Assembly (NCBI RefSeq): GCF_002088235.1
Contig: NZ_AQQV01000005.1
Coordinates: forward strand, 103,894-167,893
Direction: 5' to 3'
Length of the DNA stretch: 64,000 nt
From: Oceanococcus atlanticus
GTDB taxonomy: Bacteria > Pseudomonadota > Gammaproteobacteria > Nevskiales > Oceanococcaceae
Shown here: in pieces, positions 17,591-26,186 of the stretch
Layout of the letters: every line of letters begins with the position of its first letter
Position numbering within the stretch: position 1 is the stretch's first letter
Program-made: the position numbers and the translations under genes
The notes under the pieces: model-generated
Told to the model about the DNA's origin: nothing
Databases searched by the model: none
The model's input: only the letters and a program-made list of their open reading frames with translations

Positions 17591-19972
17591 ATGAGCCCGT
17601 TTCTGAAAAAGCTTCTTTTTGTCCTGCTCGCGCTGGTTGTGCTCCTGGGTGGAGCGCTGGCGGTTGTGGCGTTCACCTTTGATCCCAACGATTACAAGGA
17701 CGATATCCAGGCGCAGGTCAAAAAACACACCGGGCGCGATCTGACCCTCAGCGGCCCGCTGGAACTCAGCGTTTTCCCCTGGCTGGGGGTTGAGGCCAAC
17801 GCCCTGGCCCTGTCCAATGCTGCCGGTTTTGATGACCCCGAGTTCGCCCGCATCGAACATCTGGAGGCGCGGTTGCGTCTGCTCCCGCTGCTCAAGGGGC
17901 AGGTCGAGCTGGGTAAGATCGCTCTGCATGGGCTGGTGCTCAATCTGCAGCGCAAGGCAGATGGGTCCAGCAACTGGGATGACCTGGCGGGCGCAGATGA
18001 AGCCGAGCCGACCGAGCCGGATGATCCGGTTGAGGTGCGTGGCGAGGTGGATGTGCAGGATTTGAGCATCGCCGGGCTTGAACTGTTCGATGCACGCCTG
18101 CAGTGGCGTGACGGGGATCAGGTCACCGTGGTCGAGGGGCTGAATCTGGAAACAGGCCCGATCAGGCTGGGCGAGCCATCGACGCTGGCCTTGTCGGTGA
18201 TGCTGACGCTGGCCGACAAGACCCAACTCGAACTCAAGGCACAAACGGACTGGCAGTTTGAGCTGGACGGCCCGTTTGCACGTGTCGACCAGTTCAGCGC
18301 CACCGCCAGTGCGCGCGGAGATGCCGTGCCCGGTGGCGAACAGCAGATCGCATTGGCGCTGAGCGCCGCGTACAACGGCAAAACGCAGACGGCTGCGGTG
18401 TCCGACGGCGAGCTGCGTTTTGTGGATCAGCTGGTCACATTCAGCGCCCAGCTTGATGAGCTGTCATCAGCGCAGAAGGCCAAGTTTGATCTCAAGGGTT
18501 CAAATGTGGATGTGCGGCGCATGGCCAAGGCCTTGGACGTCGCGCTGCCGGAGGAATCAGGGCACTGGCCGAACCTGAACTTTGCCCTGCAGGCGGATGC
18601 TTCGCTGGGCAACGATCGGGTCGAGGCGACCACGCTGGACATCGGCTTTGGCGAGCTCAAGCTCACCGCCAAGGCGGCGCTGGCCAGCATCGCCAACCAG
18701 ACCGGCAGTGGCAGCATCAGCCTGAAGCCGCTGGACCTGCACGCCTATCTGGCTGCGTTGGGCTATCCCGTCGGTGCTCCCAAGTCGGCCGGCCCGACCC
18801 GTTTGGACATGACCTACGCCATCGCGCCGGATCGTATTTCGATTGAAAAGATCAGCGGTCAACTGGCTGGCGAAGCACTCTCTGGCAAGGCATCCGTAGC
18901 CCAGTTCGACAAGCCTCAGCTGCGCGCCAACCTTGATCTTGCGGGCCTCACGGTGAGCGACTGGGTTGGCGGTGAGGACGCAAGCGAAAAGGACTCCGGC
19001 GCGTCGTCGTCCTCGGCCGGGGATCTCAACAGCATGGAAGTGCCGATGGACTGGGCGCGTGATCTGAACCTGACCGCGCGTGTGCAGATCAGTCGGCTCA
19101 ACGCCTACGGTGTGAAATTCCGCGATGTGCGGTGGACTGCGGATGCGCGCCCGGGCACGCCGGTCAAGCAGCAGCTGGTGGCCAATGCCTATGGTGGGCA
19201 GCTCGCGCTCAACAACAGTATTGACGCATCCAAGCCCAAGCCCGTACTCGGTGTGGATCTGTCGGCCAAGGCCATCGGCTTGGGTGATTTCCTGCAGGAT
19301 GGCTGGGGCAGCCGCTGGATTACCGGGACCACCGAGCTGGGTCTGAATCTGCAATCGCAGGGCGCCACCGTGGGTGCCATGCGTTCAAGCGCCAGCGGTG
19401 AGGCCAACTACAAGCTCAAGGATGGCGAGGTGCAGGGCATCAGCCTGGTTGATCTGGTGCGCAAAGCCAGTGCCCTGGCCGGCGGCAGCAAGGCCCAGGC
19501 GGCGCAAAGTGGTGAGGCCACCGGATTCAGCGAACTGGTCGGGCGCTTTTTGATCCAGTCCGGCAAGCTCAAGGTGCAGGATCTGGGCGGCAACAACCCC
19601 TGGTTCAAGTTCGGCGGTGACGGTTTCATCGACGTGCTGGCCGGTCAATTTGACCTCAAGCTCGCGCCGACCCTGCTGGAGAACCCCACCACCCGCAATG
19701 ACAAGACCCTGTCCAAGCTGATCGGGCTGGCGATTCCGGTCGAAATCAGCGGGCCTTTGACCAAGCCTCAGTTCAAAGTCAATCTTGAAGATGTGCTTAA
19801 AGAGAAGGCGCGGGCGGAGTTGCGGGACAAAGTGGACGAGAAGAAAGACGAGTTGAAAGACAAGCTCAACGACAAGCTCACGGACTTTTTCCGCAAACAG
19901 CAGCAGCCCAAGAGTGAGCCGCAGCAGCAGCCCAAAACCACCCCGCAACCCGCGCAGCAGCAACAGCAATAA
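17591..19972 (+). CDS. AsmA-family envelope protein
   Basis: This 793-residue protein has an N-terminal signal anchor (about 6-28) followed at once by the AsmA signature FDPNDYKDDIQAQVKKHTGR. A long beta-rich periplasmic region follows, with the conserved C-terminal AsmA-2 part (SGEANYKLKDGEVQGISLVDLV to PVEISGPLTKPQFKVNL). AsmA proteins affect outer-membrane assembly and may help move phospholipids between membranes. The last 60 residues are a charged helix and a Gln/Pro-rich tail. ATG 17591 is chosen because it lies nearest the anchor. An ATG at 17555 is in frame and possible. Confidence 0.88.
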   Translation: MSPFLKKLLFVLLALVVLLGGALAVVAFTFDPNDYKDDIQAQVKKHTGRDLTLSGPLELSVFPWLGVEANALALSNAAGFDDPEFARIEHLEARLRLLPLLKGQVELGKIALHGLVLNLQRKADGSSNWDDLAGADEAEPTEPDDPVEVRGEVDVQDLSIAGLELFDARLQWRDGDQVTVVEGLNLETGPIRLGEPSTLALSVMLTLADKTQLELKAQTDWQFELDGPFARVDQFSATASARGDAVPGGEQQIALALSAAYNGKTQTAAVSDGELRFVDQLVTFSAQLDELSSAQKAKFDLKGSNVDVRRMAKALDVALPEESGHWPNLNFALQADASLGNDRVEATTLDIGFGELKLTAKAALASIANQTGSGSISLKPLDLHAYLAALGYPVGAPKSAGPTRLDMTYAIAPDRISIEKISGQLAGEALSGKASVAQFDKPQLRANLDLAGLTVSDWVGGEDASEKDSGASSSSAGDLNSMEVPMDWARDLNLTARVQISRLNAYGVKFRDVRWTADARPGTPVKQQLVANAYGGQLALNNSIDASKPKPVLGVDLSAKAIGLGDFLQDGWGSRWITGTTELGLNLQSQGATVGAMRSSASGEANYKLKDGEVQGISLVDLVRKASALAGGSKAQAAQSGEATGFSELVGRFLIQSGKLKVQDLGGNNPWFKFGGDGFIDVLAGQFDLKLAPTLLENPTTRNDKTLSKLIGLAIPVEISGPLTKPQFKVNLEDVLKEKARAELRDKVDEKKDELKDKLNDKLTDFFRKQQQPKSEPQQQPKTTPQPAQQQQQ

Positions 19973-19991
19973 AATCGAGGCGTTCGAAAAC

Positions 19992-20492
19992 ATGGCATCA
20001 CGTCTCGAGCATCTCGAGGTGACGCACGTGGGCAAGCGCTATCAGGTGGTCATGCATGCGGTGATGCAGACCTCAGCAGACAGGGCTTACGCGGTGTTCA
20101 CGGATTACGCGCGCCTGGTGCAGATCAATCCGGCAATCATCCAGGCCGTGCCGATTGATGGCGCGCTGGCGCCGGCCCAGCGGGTCCACACTCAGGTGCG
20201 GGTGTGCGTGATGGGTATCTGTCGCGTCTTCGATCAGGTTCAGGACATGTACAAGGAGCCTCCGCAGCATCTGCGCGCCGAAGTGATTCCGGAAATGAGC
20301 AACCTGAAATTTGGCCGGGCTTCGTGGCGTATCTGGGATGAAGGTGAGGAGGCGCGGCTGATCTTTGAGGCTGTGGTGGAGCCGGATTTCTGGGTGCCTC
20401 CGATCATTGGTCCGTGGCTGATCGAGCGCAAACTGGCCAGCGAGGCCGTACACACCGCCGAAGGTATAGAGCGTCTGGCCAATGCACGCTGA
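19992..20492 (+). CDS. SRPBCC (START-like) family protein
   Basis: This 166-residue protein begins MASRLEHLEVTHVGKRYQ and continues with the START-fold pattern (YAVFTDYARLVQINPAIIQA, then REALISTIC-free beta strands and a long C-terminal helix). The family covers polyketide cyclases, coenzyme Q-binding proteins and RatA-like proteins, so a lipid or isoprenoid ligand is plausible. The hydrophobic segment EPDFWVPPIIGPWLIERKL lies near the C-terminus. It follows the AsmA gene by 19 bases and overlaps mutY by 11 bases. The specific role is not known. Confidence 0.75.
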   Translation: MASRLEHLEVTHVGKRYQVVMHAVMQTSADRAYAVFTDYARLVQINPAIIQAVPIDGALAPAQRVHTQVRVCVMGICRVFDQVQDMYKEPPQHLRAEVIPEMSNLKFGRASWRIWDEGEEARLIFEAVVEPDFWVPPIIGPWLIERKLASEAVHTAEGIERLANAR

Positions 20493-21495
20493 GCACTGGG
20501 CAGCACGGGTGCTCGCCTGGTTCGATGTAAATGGGCGTCACGATCTGCCGTGGCAAAACCCGCGCAGCCCCTACCGTGTGTGGGTTTCGGAGATCATGCT
20601 TCAACAGACCACGGTGAGCGCGGTCATGCCTTACTTCCAGGCCTTCATGGCGCGCCTGCCCGATGTTCAGGCGCTGGCGCGGTGTGATCAGGATGAGCTG
20701 ATGAGCCTGTGGTCCGGGTTGGGCTATTACGCCCGCGCACGCAACCTGCACCGCGCGGCGCGCATGCTGGTGGACGATTTTGACGGGGTGTTTCCCCAGG
20801 ACGTTGAAACGTTGCAGCAACTGCCCGGGATCGGGCGTTCCACGGCTGGCGCAATTGCCGCGCAGGCATTCGGGCAGCGCGCGGCGATACTCGATGGCAA
20901 CGTCAAGCGGGTGCTGGCGCGGCATGCCGGGGTCGAGGGCTGGCCCGGTCAGAGCGCGGTACTCAAGCGCTTGTGGGCGGTGGCTGAGGCGCGCCTGCCA
21001 GACACGCGTCAGGCGGACTACGCGCAAGCCATGATGGACCTGGGGGCGACGCTTTGCGTGCGCCGCAACCCAGGTTGTGCAGAGTGCCCGGTGGATGCGG
21101 ATTGCCAGGCTCGCGCGCAGGGAAAGACCGCCACCATTCCTGCGCCCAAGCCGCGCAAGGCGCGCCCGGTTCGGGAAGAGAAATTTCTCATTGTGCGTGA
21201 TGCGCAGGATCGTATCCTGCTGCAGCGGCGGCCACCCAGCGGCATCTGGGGCGGGCTGTGGTCGCTGCCGGAATACAGCGACCACGCGGACGACGTGAGC
21301 CAGCTCAGCAGTTTGGGCCCGGCATTGCGTCATGAGTTCAGCCATTTTTCCCTGTGGCTGGAGCCGGTCAGTGCGCAGCTGGCATCTAACCGGCTGGCTG
21401 AGCGCGACGGCCACGACTGGCATACTGTAGAGGCGGCGCTGTCTCTGGGGCTGCCGCAACCTGTACGACGACTGATAGAGACTTATTGCGCATGA
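20482..21495 (+). CDS. mutY: A/G-specific adenine DNA glycosylase
   Basis: This 337-residue enzyme removes adenine mispaired with 8-oxoguanine. Visible are catalytic Glu37 (SEIMLQQT), the helix-hairpin-helix LPGIGRSTA (114-122), Asp138 in LDGNVKR, and the [4Fe-4S] ligands Cys192, Cys199, Cys202 and Cys208. A C-terminal Nudix-like domain for 8-oxoG recognition begins near residue 235. Length is close to that of E. coli MutY. It overlaps the SRPBCC gene upstream, and its stop overlaps the yggX start by four bases, the same order as in E. coli. Confidence 0.97.
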   Translation: MHAEHWAARVLAWFDVNGRHDLPWQNPRSPYRVWVSEIMLQQTTVSAVMPYFQAFMARLPDVQALARCDQDELMSLWSGLGYYARARNLHRAARMLVDDFDGVFPQDVETLQQLPGIGRSTAGAIAAQAFGQRAAILDGNVKRVLARHAGVEGWPGQSAVLKRLWAVAEARLPDTRQADYAQAMMDLGATLCVRRNPGCAECPVDADCQARAQGKTATIPAPKPRKARPVREEKFLIVRDAQDRILLQRRPPSGIWGGLWSLPEYSDHADDVSQLSSLGPALRHEFSHFSLWLEPVSAQLASNRLAERDGHDWHTVEAALSLGLPQPVRRLIETYCA

Positions 21496-21764
21496 GCCGC
21501 ATCGTGAAGTGCATCAAACTGGGCATTCCTTCCGAAGGGCTGGATCGTCCGCCGTACCCGGGTGATCTCGGGCAACGCATTTTCGAGCAGGTGTCCAAGG
21601 CGGCCTGGCAGGAATGGCTGGCCCATCAGACGCGCTTGATCAACGAATACCGGCTGGTTCTGGCCGATCCCAAAGCGCGCAGCTTCCTGGCCGAGGAAAT
21701 GGAAAAGTATTTCTTCGGTGGCGGTGAGCTCGCCCAGACCAGCTACACGCCGCCTTCGGAATAG
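21492..21764 (+). CDS. yggX: Fe(2+)-trafficking protein YggX
   Basis: This 90-residue protein begins MSRIVKCIKLG and contains YPGDLGQRIFEQVSKAAWQEW and the terminal FFGGG segment of the YggX family. The family protects Fe-S clusters from oxidative damage and limits iron-driven DNA damage. The one conserved cysteine is Cys7. The ATG at 21492 overlaps the mutY stop (ATGA). Co-expression with MutY makes sense, since MutY carries an Fe-S cluster and acts on oxidative lesions. Confidence 0.96.
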   Translation: MSRIVKCIKLGIPSEGLDRPPYPGDLGQRIFEQVSKAAWQEWLAHQTRLINEYRLVLADPKARSFLAEEMEKYFFGGGELAQTSYTPPSE

Positions 21765-21782
21765 GGCAATAGCGGCTTTCGC

Positions 21783-21811
21783 TTGACGTGCCGCTGGACT
21801 AACGGTTTAAT
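21783..21811 (+). promoter_or_regulatory. promoter of tRNA-Phe
   Basis: TTGACG (21783-21788) and TTTAAT (21806-21811) are separated by 17 bases, and a GC-rich discriminator follows. These features are typical of stable-RNA promoters under stringent control. It lies about 60 bases before the tRNA. Confidence 0.7.
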
Positions 21812-21873
21812 ACGCGCCCTTCGCCTTGTGCCGCCGTGCAACACGGTTGGCGCGAAGATAAGCTGCAAGATCT

Positions 21874-21949
21874 GGCCAAGTAGCTCAGTTGGTAGAGCAG
21901 CGGATTGAAAATCCGCGTGTCGGTGGTTCGATTCCGCCCTTGGCCACCA
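21874..21949 (+). tRNA. tRNA-Phe (anticodon GAA)
   Basis: This 76-base cloverleaf has acceptor GGCCAAG pairing with CTTGGCC, discriminator A and encoded CCA. The D arm is TAGCTCAGTTGGTAGAGCA, the anticodon loop TTGAAAA gives GAA, and the T arm contains GGTTCGATTCC. Confidence 0.97.
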
Positions 21950-22030
21950 TCTTTTCCCGTGTTCGCACTGTTGGCAGATCAGCTGATGCTGGCATGCTAT
22001 GCGTATCCCGTTGCATTCAAGGAACTCAAC

Positions 22031-22327
22031 ATGCTTGTCGCATTTCGCGCCATCAGCATCAGCGAAGGCTTGTCTTACCTCACTATTCTGGCCGTGACGC
22101 TGGGCCTGATCAGTCGCGAGTTCGTCTATGTGATCGGCATGACGCACGGTGTGTTGTTCATGCTCTATCTGGTGGCTTCGCTGCTGGTGTCCAGTCAGCG
22201 TGGATGGTCGCTTGTGACTTGGCTGGGATTGCTGGTCGCAGCCATCGTGCCGTTTGCCTTTGTGCTGGTGGAGTGGTTTTTGCGGCGCGCACAGGCACAG
22301 AACAGTTCGGCTGAAGCGACGGGTTAG
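22031..22327 (+). CDS. DUF3817 membrane protein
   Basis: This 98-residue protein has three hydrophobic segments (about 13-29, 33-54 and 60-84). It opens MLVAFRAISISEGLSYL, with the Glu and Ser that are conserved in DUF3817. Most members are small inner-membrane proteins of unknown function. AAGGA precedes the ATG by seven bases. It lies 81 bases after tRNA-Phe, so it may share that promoter. Frames starting inside the tRNA are not credible. Confidence 0.8.
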   Translation: MLVAFRAISISEGLSYLTILAVTLGLISREFVYVIGMTHGVLFMLYLVASLLVSSQRGWSLVTWLGLLVAAIVPFAFVLVEWFLRRAQAQNSSAEATG

Positions 22328-22343
22328 GCGTCTGCTATGGTCT

Positions 22344-22365
22344 TGACTCCTTAACGCGGGAGTCA
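22344..22365 (+). promoter_or_regulatory. hairpin over the ribosome binding site of the next gene
   Basis: Seven-base arms (22344-22350 and 22359-22365) with an eight-base loop end three bases before the GTG start at 22369. The 3' arm contains the GGAG ribosome binding site, so the fold could limit translation. Confidence 0.35.
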
Positions 22366-22368
22366 GGG

Positions 22369-22797
22369 GTGGAGACAAAAATTCAGGGTTGGGCCGCAGT
22401 GGCGATTGCTGTGGTGCTGATCGGTGTGCGTCTGATGACCATTGGCCCCAGCGACGATCCGCGCCTGCATGCGGCGGTCAAAGCCGAGCTGGCCAATGAC
22501 CTGGGCAATCAGTTGGGCAAGACGCTGGATGCGCATGATGGCGCTTGGGGCGAGCAGGATATGCAGCGCCTAGTCGATCTGGCCGACCGCAATGCGATCA
22601 TGGTGCTGTCGACCAAGGTCAGCAAGCCGCTGCTGTCTTTGGGGGATTCGGACAAGGTTGTCGTGCAGGTCCGCTACAGCCTGCCGGAGCAGGCTGCACG
22701 GCAGGAATACTGGCGCTTTTCTCACAGTCTGCTGAGCGGCTGGCGGGTGCGCAGCCGGCACAGCAGTGCACTGAGTTATTACCTCAATTTTCTGTGA
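22369..22797 (+). CDS. membrane-anchored hypothetical protein
   Basis: This 142-residue protein starts with GTG and has one N-terminal membrane segment (about 7-23). The soluble part is probably periplasmic. I do not recognise a family. The segment KVVVQVRYSLPEQAARQEYWRFSH looks like beta structure with aromatic residues, and the last residues (LSYYLNFL) are hydrophobic. GGGAG lies six bases before the start but within a hairpin. It is separated by 41 bases from the DUF3817 gene and converges with the small gene that follows. Confidence 0.65.
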   Translation: METKIQGWAAVAIAVVLIGVRLMTIGPSDDPRLHAAVKAELANDLGNQLGKTLDAHDGAWGEQDMQRLVDLADRNAIMVLSTKVSKPLLSLGDSDKVVVQVRYSLPEQAARQEYWRFSHSLLSGWRVRSRHSSALSYYLNFL

Positions 22798-22809
22798 GGC
22801 AAACGCTGT

Positions 22810-23055
22810 CTAAAGGGCGCTGAAAGCTACGTCGAAGTCTTTTGCGGCCGCGTCGGTGAATTCGAAGTGTTTCCGAATATAGGCCAGTGTGGCTTTTTCG
22901 GTATCTGTGACGGCAACGCCGTCGCGCGCCGATGTGAATAAATCGGCCACCTCGTCTTTGGACAGCTTGCCTTCTCCCTGGCCTGTGGTGTGATGCTTAG
23001 CCAGCTCCAGCAGTTCCTTTTCCAGCTTCTGTCCGTCTATCGTCACGTATGCCAT
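22810..23055 (-). CDS. small conserved hypothetical protein
   Basis: This 81-residue protein (starting MAYVTIDGQKLEKELLELA) has a mostly helical makeup with a GEGKLSKDEVADLF segment that recalls an EF-hand-like helix-loop-helix without a full calcium loop. It is preceded by AAGGAG. I recall similar short proteins from other gammaproteobacteria, with no known role. It is convergent with the upstream gene and read alone. Confidence 0.65.
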   Translation of the reverse strand: MAYVTIDGQKLEKELLELAKHHTTGQGEGKLSKDEVADLFTSARDGVAVTDTEKATLAYIRKHFEFTDAAAKDFDVAFSAL

Positions 23056-23190
23056 TGCCTGCTCCTTGATGGATGGTGTTTGCGGGCGGCGTGATGCGCC
23101 CGCGCCTGACCATAAGCGTTATGGCATGGCAACAAGTCAGGCGCGTGACCAATATCAGGGCATCATGCGTGGGATGCCCAAGCAATGAAA

Positions 23191-24996
23191 TTAACGTGAG
23201 AAGTACAGTGGCACCGAACTGCTGTAGTTCGTGGTCGAGGCGCCTTGGATCACCCGATGCTTTACGTTGAAGCCGATCATGGGTAACCCAGGCGTGCTTC
23301 CGGCGAGGTTTTGCGTGCGCGCGCCCTTGTTGGTCAGGTCAATTTCGGCCCAGCCGGCAACGTCGCTGGCGTATGAACTGGTGTCGATATTCTGCTCATG
23401 CGTCTTGAAGGCGCTTGCGCCGTTGAAGCTTACAAGCGTGGCTGCGGTGCATAAGTGGACTTGGCCCTTGTACGGGTCTTCGGGCAGGCCTGTGCCGAAA
23501 TCGGGGCTTGGTGCTTCGCTGGGTACGATCTTTTCACCAGCTCTGTTCACGAAGCTGTACAGCGCTACTGCGCACTCAGGCTCATTTTCAGCGAGTGCTT
23601 GATCAAAGGGCGGGTAGGGCGCTGCTTCGCAATCGCTGACACCGTTACCGTCAAAGTCAACATCCCAGCTGCCATCATTATCGTAGTCCTGGGTAATGCA
23701 GCTGGTGCTGCGCCCTTGCGAGTGGCCGACGAATGAGTCGAGCGCGATGGCGGCGGCAGCATTGGCCGCCTGGTCGACATAAAACGGCCGGGTTGGCATC
23801 GTCAGTATCCAGTCGGTTGTGACGCCCGCTGCTAAGTTTTGCGACCACTCGCCAAGAACTGAGCGAGCTTGAATTGTTGCGCTGACCGCATCGATGCCCC
23901 GTGGGCGACCGGCAAAGGAGTTGACGGTGGCGTTGATGGTGACCAGCGATTCGCTGTCATCATCGAATTTGCGCGCAACGGCAGGCCAGGCATCGTTGAG
24001 GCTGGGTTCCAGGTTGGCATGGCCGGTGGCTGCAGTGACCAGGTTCTGGCAGGAGGCGCTGGATTGTGGGCTCCAGTTGGCACCCAGGGTGCGTTCATCG
24101 CCACGGGTGATGGTGCAGTTGGCATTTTCCAGGGGTTTCACCACGCCATCAGAATCTGAATCATTGGCGCCAGGGTTGAAGAAGTTGGCCCAGGCCAGCG
24201 GGTACTGTTCCACTTCGGTGCCGCGCTCAAGGTGGATCATGCGGAAGTCGGCCCGCAGGACTTTTGTGGGCTCGCCGAATTGGCGCGCGGTATCCAGGAT
24301 GTGGCGATCGCCAGTTTCGCTGTTGATGTCTTCGGTCAGTGCCGTTTTGAAGTTTGCGCAGTCGAACTGTGCAATGGCGCGCGCCATATTGATGGCGCCG
24401 GCCAAGGGGGCGCTGGGGGCATCGCCAGGGCCAAAGCGTTCCGGGCCTTGGATCAGCGAGCTGTCTGCGTGCCCAAGCACAAACATCTCGATGTAGCCCT
24501 CGCGCATACGATCTTTGGCTGCGTCAGACATATTGTCAGAGGGTGAATCACTGCCGGGCCTGCCGTCACTATTTGCCGCAGTGAAGTTTTGCTGGCTGAA
24601 CATGGCGTATTCGAGCGTGCCTGAGCCGGAGTTCACACGCGTTAAAGTGTTACAGCTGTGCTGTCCTTGGTCGTTAGGGCTATCCGCTGAACGAAGAATC
24701 AAGTTGCCATTCGAGTCTTCCAGCATGACGGCAACGAAACTGTCGTGAGCGGCCAGCCCCACCACGGTATCGGCGACACCGCGGCCGTTGTAAGCCTCGC
24801 GCACACGGATCTTCACCAGTATTGGGTCGCTGCTGGTGTTGTTGATGTTGAGCAGTGTTATCCAGCCGTCGCGCACGGAGTAATACGGTGCAACGATGGC
24901 CTCGCCCAGGCCATTGTTCGAGATATTGACGGCGCCGGCGATGGGCATAAAACCCATGCTGATCATCAGCACGAGCGCTTGGAATGCTTTGGTCAT
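23191..24996 (-). CDS. large secreted protein of unknown function
   Basis: This 601-residue protein has a clear signal peptide (cleavage about residue 22, after PIAGA). The mature part begins VNISNNGLGEAIVAPYYSVRDGWITLLNI, a beta-rich opening seen in some uncharacterised exported proteins. An Asp-rich stretch near 433-455 (DYDNDGSWDVDFDGNG) looks like a calcium-binding thrombospondin-3 or dockerin-like repeat. There are several cysteines and no catalytic motif or membrane anchor. Composition (high Ser, Asn, Asp) suits an extracellular or surface protein. It is flanked by unrelated genes, and I cannot assign a function. Confidence 0.75.
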   Translation of the reverse strand: MTKAFQALVLMISMGFMPIAGAVNISNNGLGEAIVAPYYSVRDGWITLLNINNTSSDPILVKIRVREAYNGRGVADTVVGLAAHDSFVAVMLEDSNGNLILRSADSPNDQGQHSCNTLTRVNSGSGTLEYAMFSQQNFTAANSDGRPGSDSPSDNMSDAAKDRMREGYIEMFVLGHADSSLIQGPERFGPGDAPSAPLAGAINMARAIAQFDCANFKTALTEDINSETGDRHILDTARQFGEPTKVLRADFRMIHLERGTEVEQYPLAWANFFNPGANDSDSDGVVKPLENANCTITRGDERTLGANWSPQSSASCQNLVTAATGHANLEPSLNDAWPAVARKFDDDSESLVTINATVNSFAGRPRGIDAVSATIQARSVLGEWSQNLAAGVTTDWILTMPTRPFYVDQAANAAAAIALDSFVGHSQGRSTSCITQDYDNDGSWDVDFDGNGVSDCEAAPYPPFDQALAENEPECAVALYSFVNRAGEKIVPSEAPSPDFGTGLPEDPYKGQVHLCTAATLVSFNGASAFKTHEQNIDTSSYASDVAGWAEIDLTNKGARTQNLAGSTPGLPMIGFNVKHRVIQGASTTNYSSSVPLYFSR

Positions 24997-25144
24997 GACT
25001 ACCCCTGTGGACTGACCTTGAGGTCAGGCATGGCACCTCTCGGCATGCCTGATGTTGTGTTTCAAGCATGCCATGTGCATGCCCGCAGCGGCAGTTGGCG
25101 TTTCCGATAGGTGCGGTCCCGCGCTGTGGCTGGCAAGTATTGGG

Positions 25145-26002
25145 CTAAGGAAACACGATGGTTTTCTGTCCATTGAGCATGATGCGGTGTTCCACATACC
25201 AGCCCACCGCATTGGCCAGCACGCGGGCTTCCACCTCACGGCCCATATTCACCATATCTTCGGCGGAGTGGGTGTGGTTTACCCGCACCACGTCTTGCTC
25301 AATGATCGGACCTTCGTCCAGATCGGGGGTGACGAAGTGCGCGGTGGCGCCGATCAGCTTGACGCCGCGCTCGTGGGCGCGGTGGTAAGGCTTGGCGCCT
25401 TTGAAGCTGGGCAGGAAGGAGTGATGGATATTGATGCAAGCCCCTTGCAGCTTTTCGCACAGGTCCTCCGATAGCACTTGCATGTAGCGCGCCAGCACCA
25501 GCAGGTCGACATTGTCCTTCTCGATCAGCTCCAGAAGCTTCTGCTCTTGCCGCGCTTTGCCACCGTCATTCATGGGCAGGTAGTGAAAGGGCAAGCCGTA
25601 CCATTCGGTCAGGCGGCGGAAGTCCTCATGATTGGACACGACGCCAGCGATGTCGGTGTGCAGCAGGCCACAATGCCAGCGGTGCAACAAATCGTTCAGA
25701 CAGTGGCCCTGGCGTGACACTGCAATCAGGGTGCGCATCCGCCGTTGCATGTCGTGCAGGGTGTAGTCCAGTTGCTGGCTTTGCACTAATGGCTGGATGC
25801 GTGCATCCAGTTCGGCGCAATCGAGTTCGGCGGGCGCCGCCAGCTGGATGCGGACAAAAAAGTTGCAGGTGTCCGGGTCGCCGTACTGCGCCGCATCACG
25901 GATGTCGCAGCCTTGCTCAAACAGAAACGAGGAAACGGCGGCGATGATGCCGGGCTTGTCCGGGCAGCGAAAACACAAAACGAAATGCTGGGTGCGCGAC
26001 AT
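25145..26002 (-). CDS. purU: formyltetrahydrofolate deformylase
   Basis: This 285-residue enzyme releases formate from 10-formyl-tetrahydrofolate, balancing one-carbon pools and feeding PurT. It has an N-terminal ACT-type domain (about 5-85, with CPDKPGIIAAVSSFL) and a formyltransferase-like domain with INIHHSFLPSFKGAKPYHRA and the later HFVTPDLDEGPII, which contains the catalytic Asp. The start at 26002 fits the family N-terminus but no ribosome binding site is visible, so another start cannot be excluded. It runs leftward and is divergent from the bactofilin gene. Confidence 0.94.
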   Translation of the reverse strand: MSRTQHFVLCFRCPDKPGIIAAVSSFLFEQGCDIRDAAQYGDPDTCNFFVRIQLAAPAELDCAELDARIQPLVQSQQLDYTLHDMQRRMRTLIAVSRQGHCLNDLLHRWHCGLLHTDIAGVVSNHEDFRRLTEWYGLPFHYLPMNDGGKARQEQKLLELIEKDNVDLLVLARYMQVLSEDLCEKLQGACINIHHSFLPSFKGAKPYHRAHERGVKLIGATAHFVTPDLDEGPIIEQDVVRVNHTHSAEDMVNMGREVEARVLANAVGWYVEHRIMLNGQKTIVFP

Positions 26003-26186
26003 GCGAGGAATCCGCAAAAGGGGCTGATGATACCGGTTGCCAGCTCGAACTTTGCATCGCATGCTCGGTCTGCTGGAGTGATTTCTGTTCTTCACGGAAA
26101 TTTCTCACCGACCCTTTATGTTCGCGTCGGGGAAGCGCACAGTATGTGGCTCGACTTCCCGACTTCATCAGCAACAGGACGTTCGT

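Noticed and set aside
17263..17688. A 141-codon minus-strand frame containing the string GAGDGNRTHIKSLG
   Set aside because: It is antisense to tRNA-Gly. This kind of protein is a well-known artefact of reading tRNA genes backwards.
18557..19354. A 265-codon minus-strand frame inside the AsmA-family gene
   Set aside because: It lies wholly within a convincing gene on the other strand and has no recognisable domain or ribosome binding site.
21743..22378. A 211-codon minus-strand frame containing PRAESNHRHADFQSA
   Set aside because: It is antisense to tRNA-Phe and the DUF3817 gene, a familiar false gene in databases.
25053..25085. Repeated GCATGC palindromes upstream of the secreted protein gene
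   Set aside because: Two short palindromes are likely chance. No clear operator spacing or promoter link was seen.
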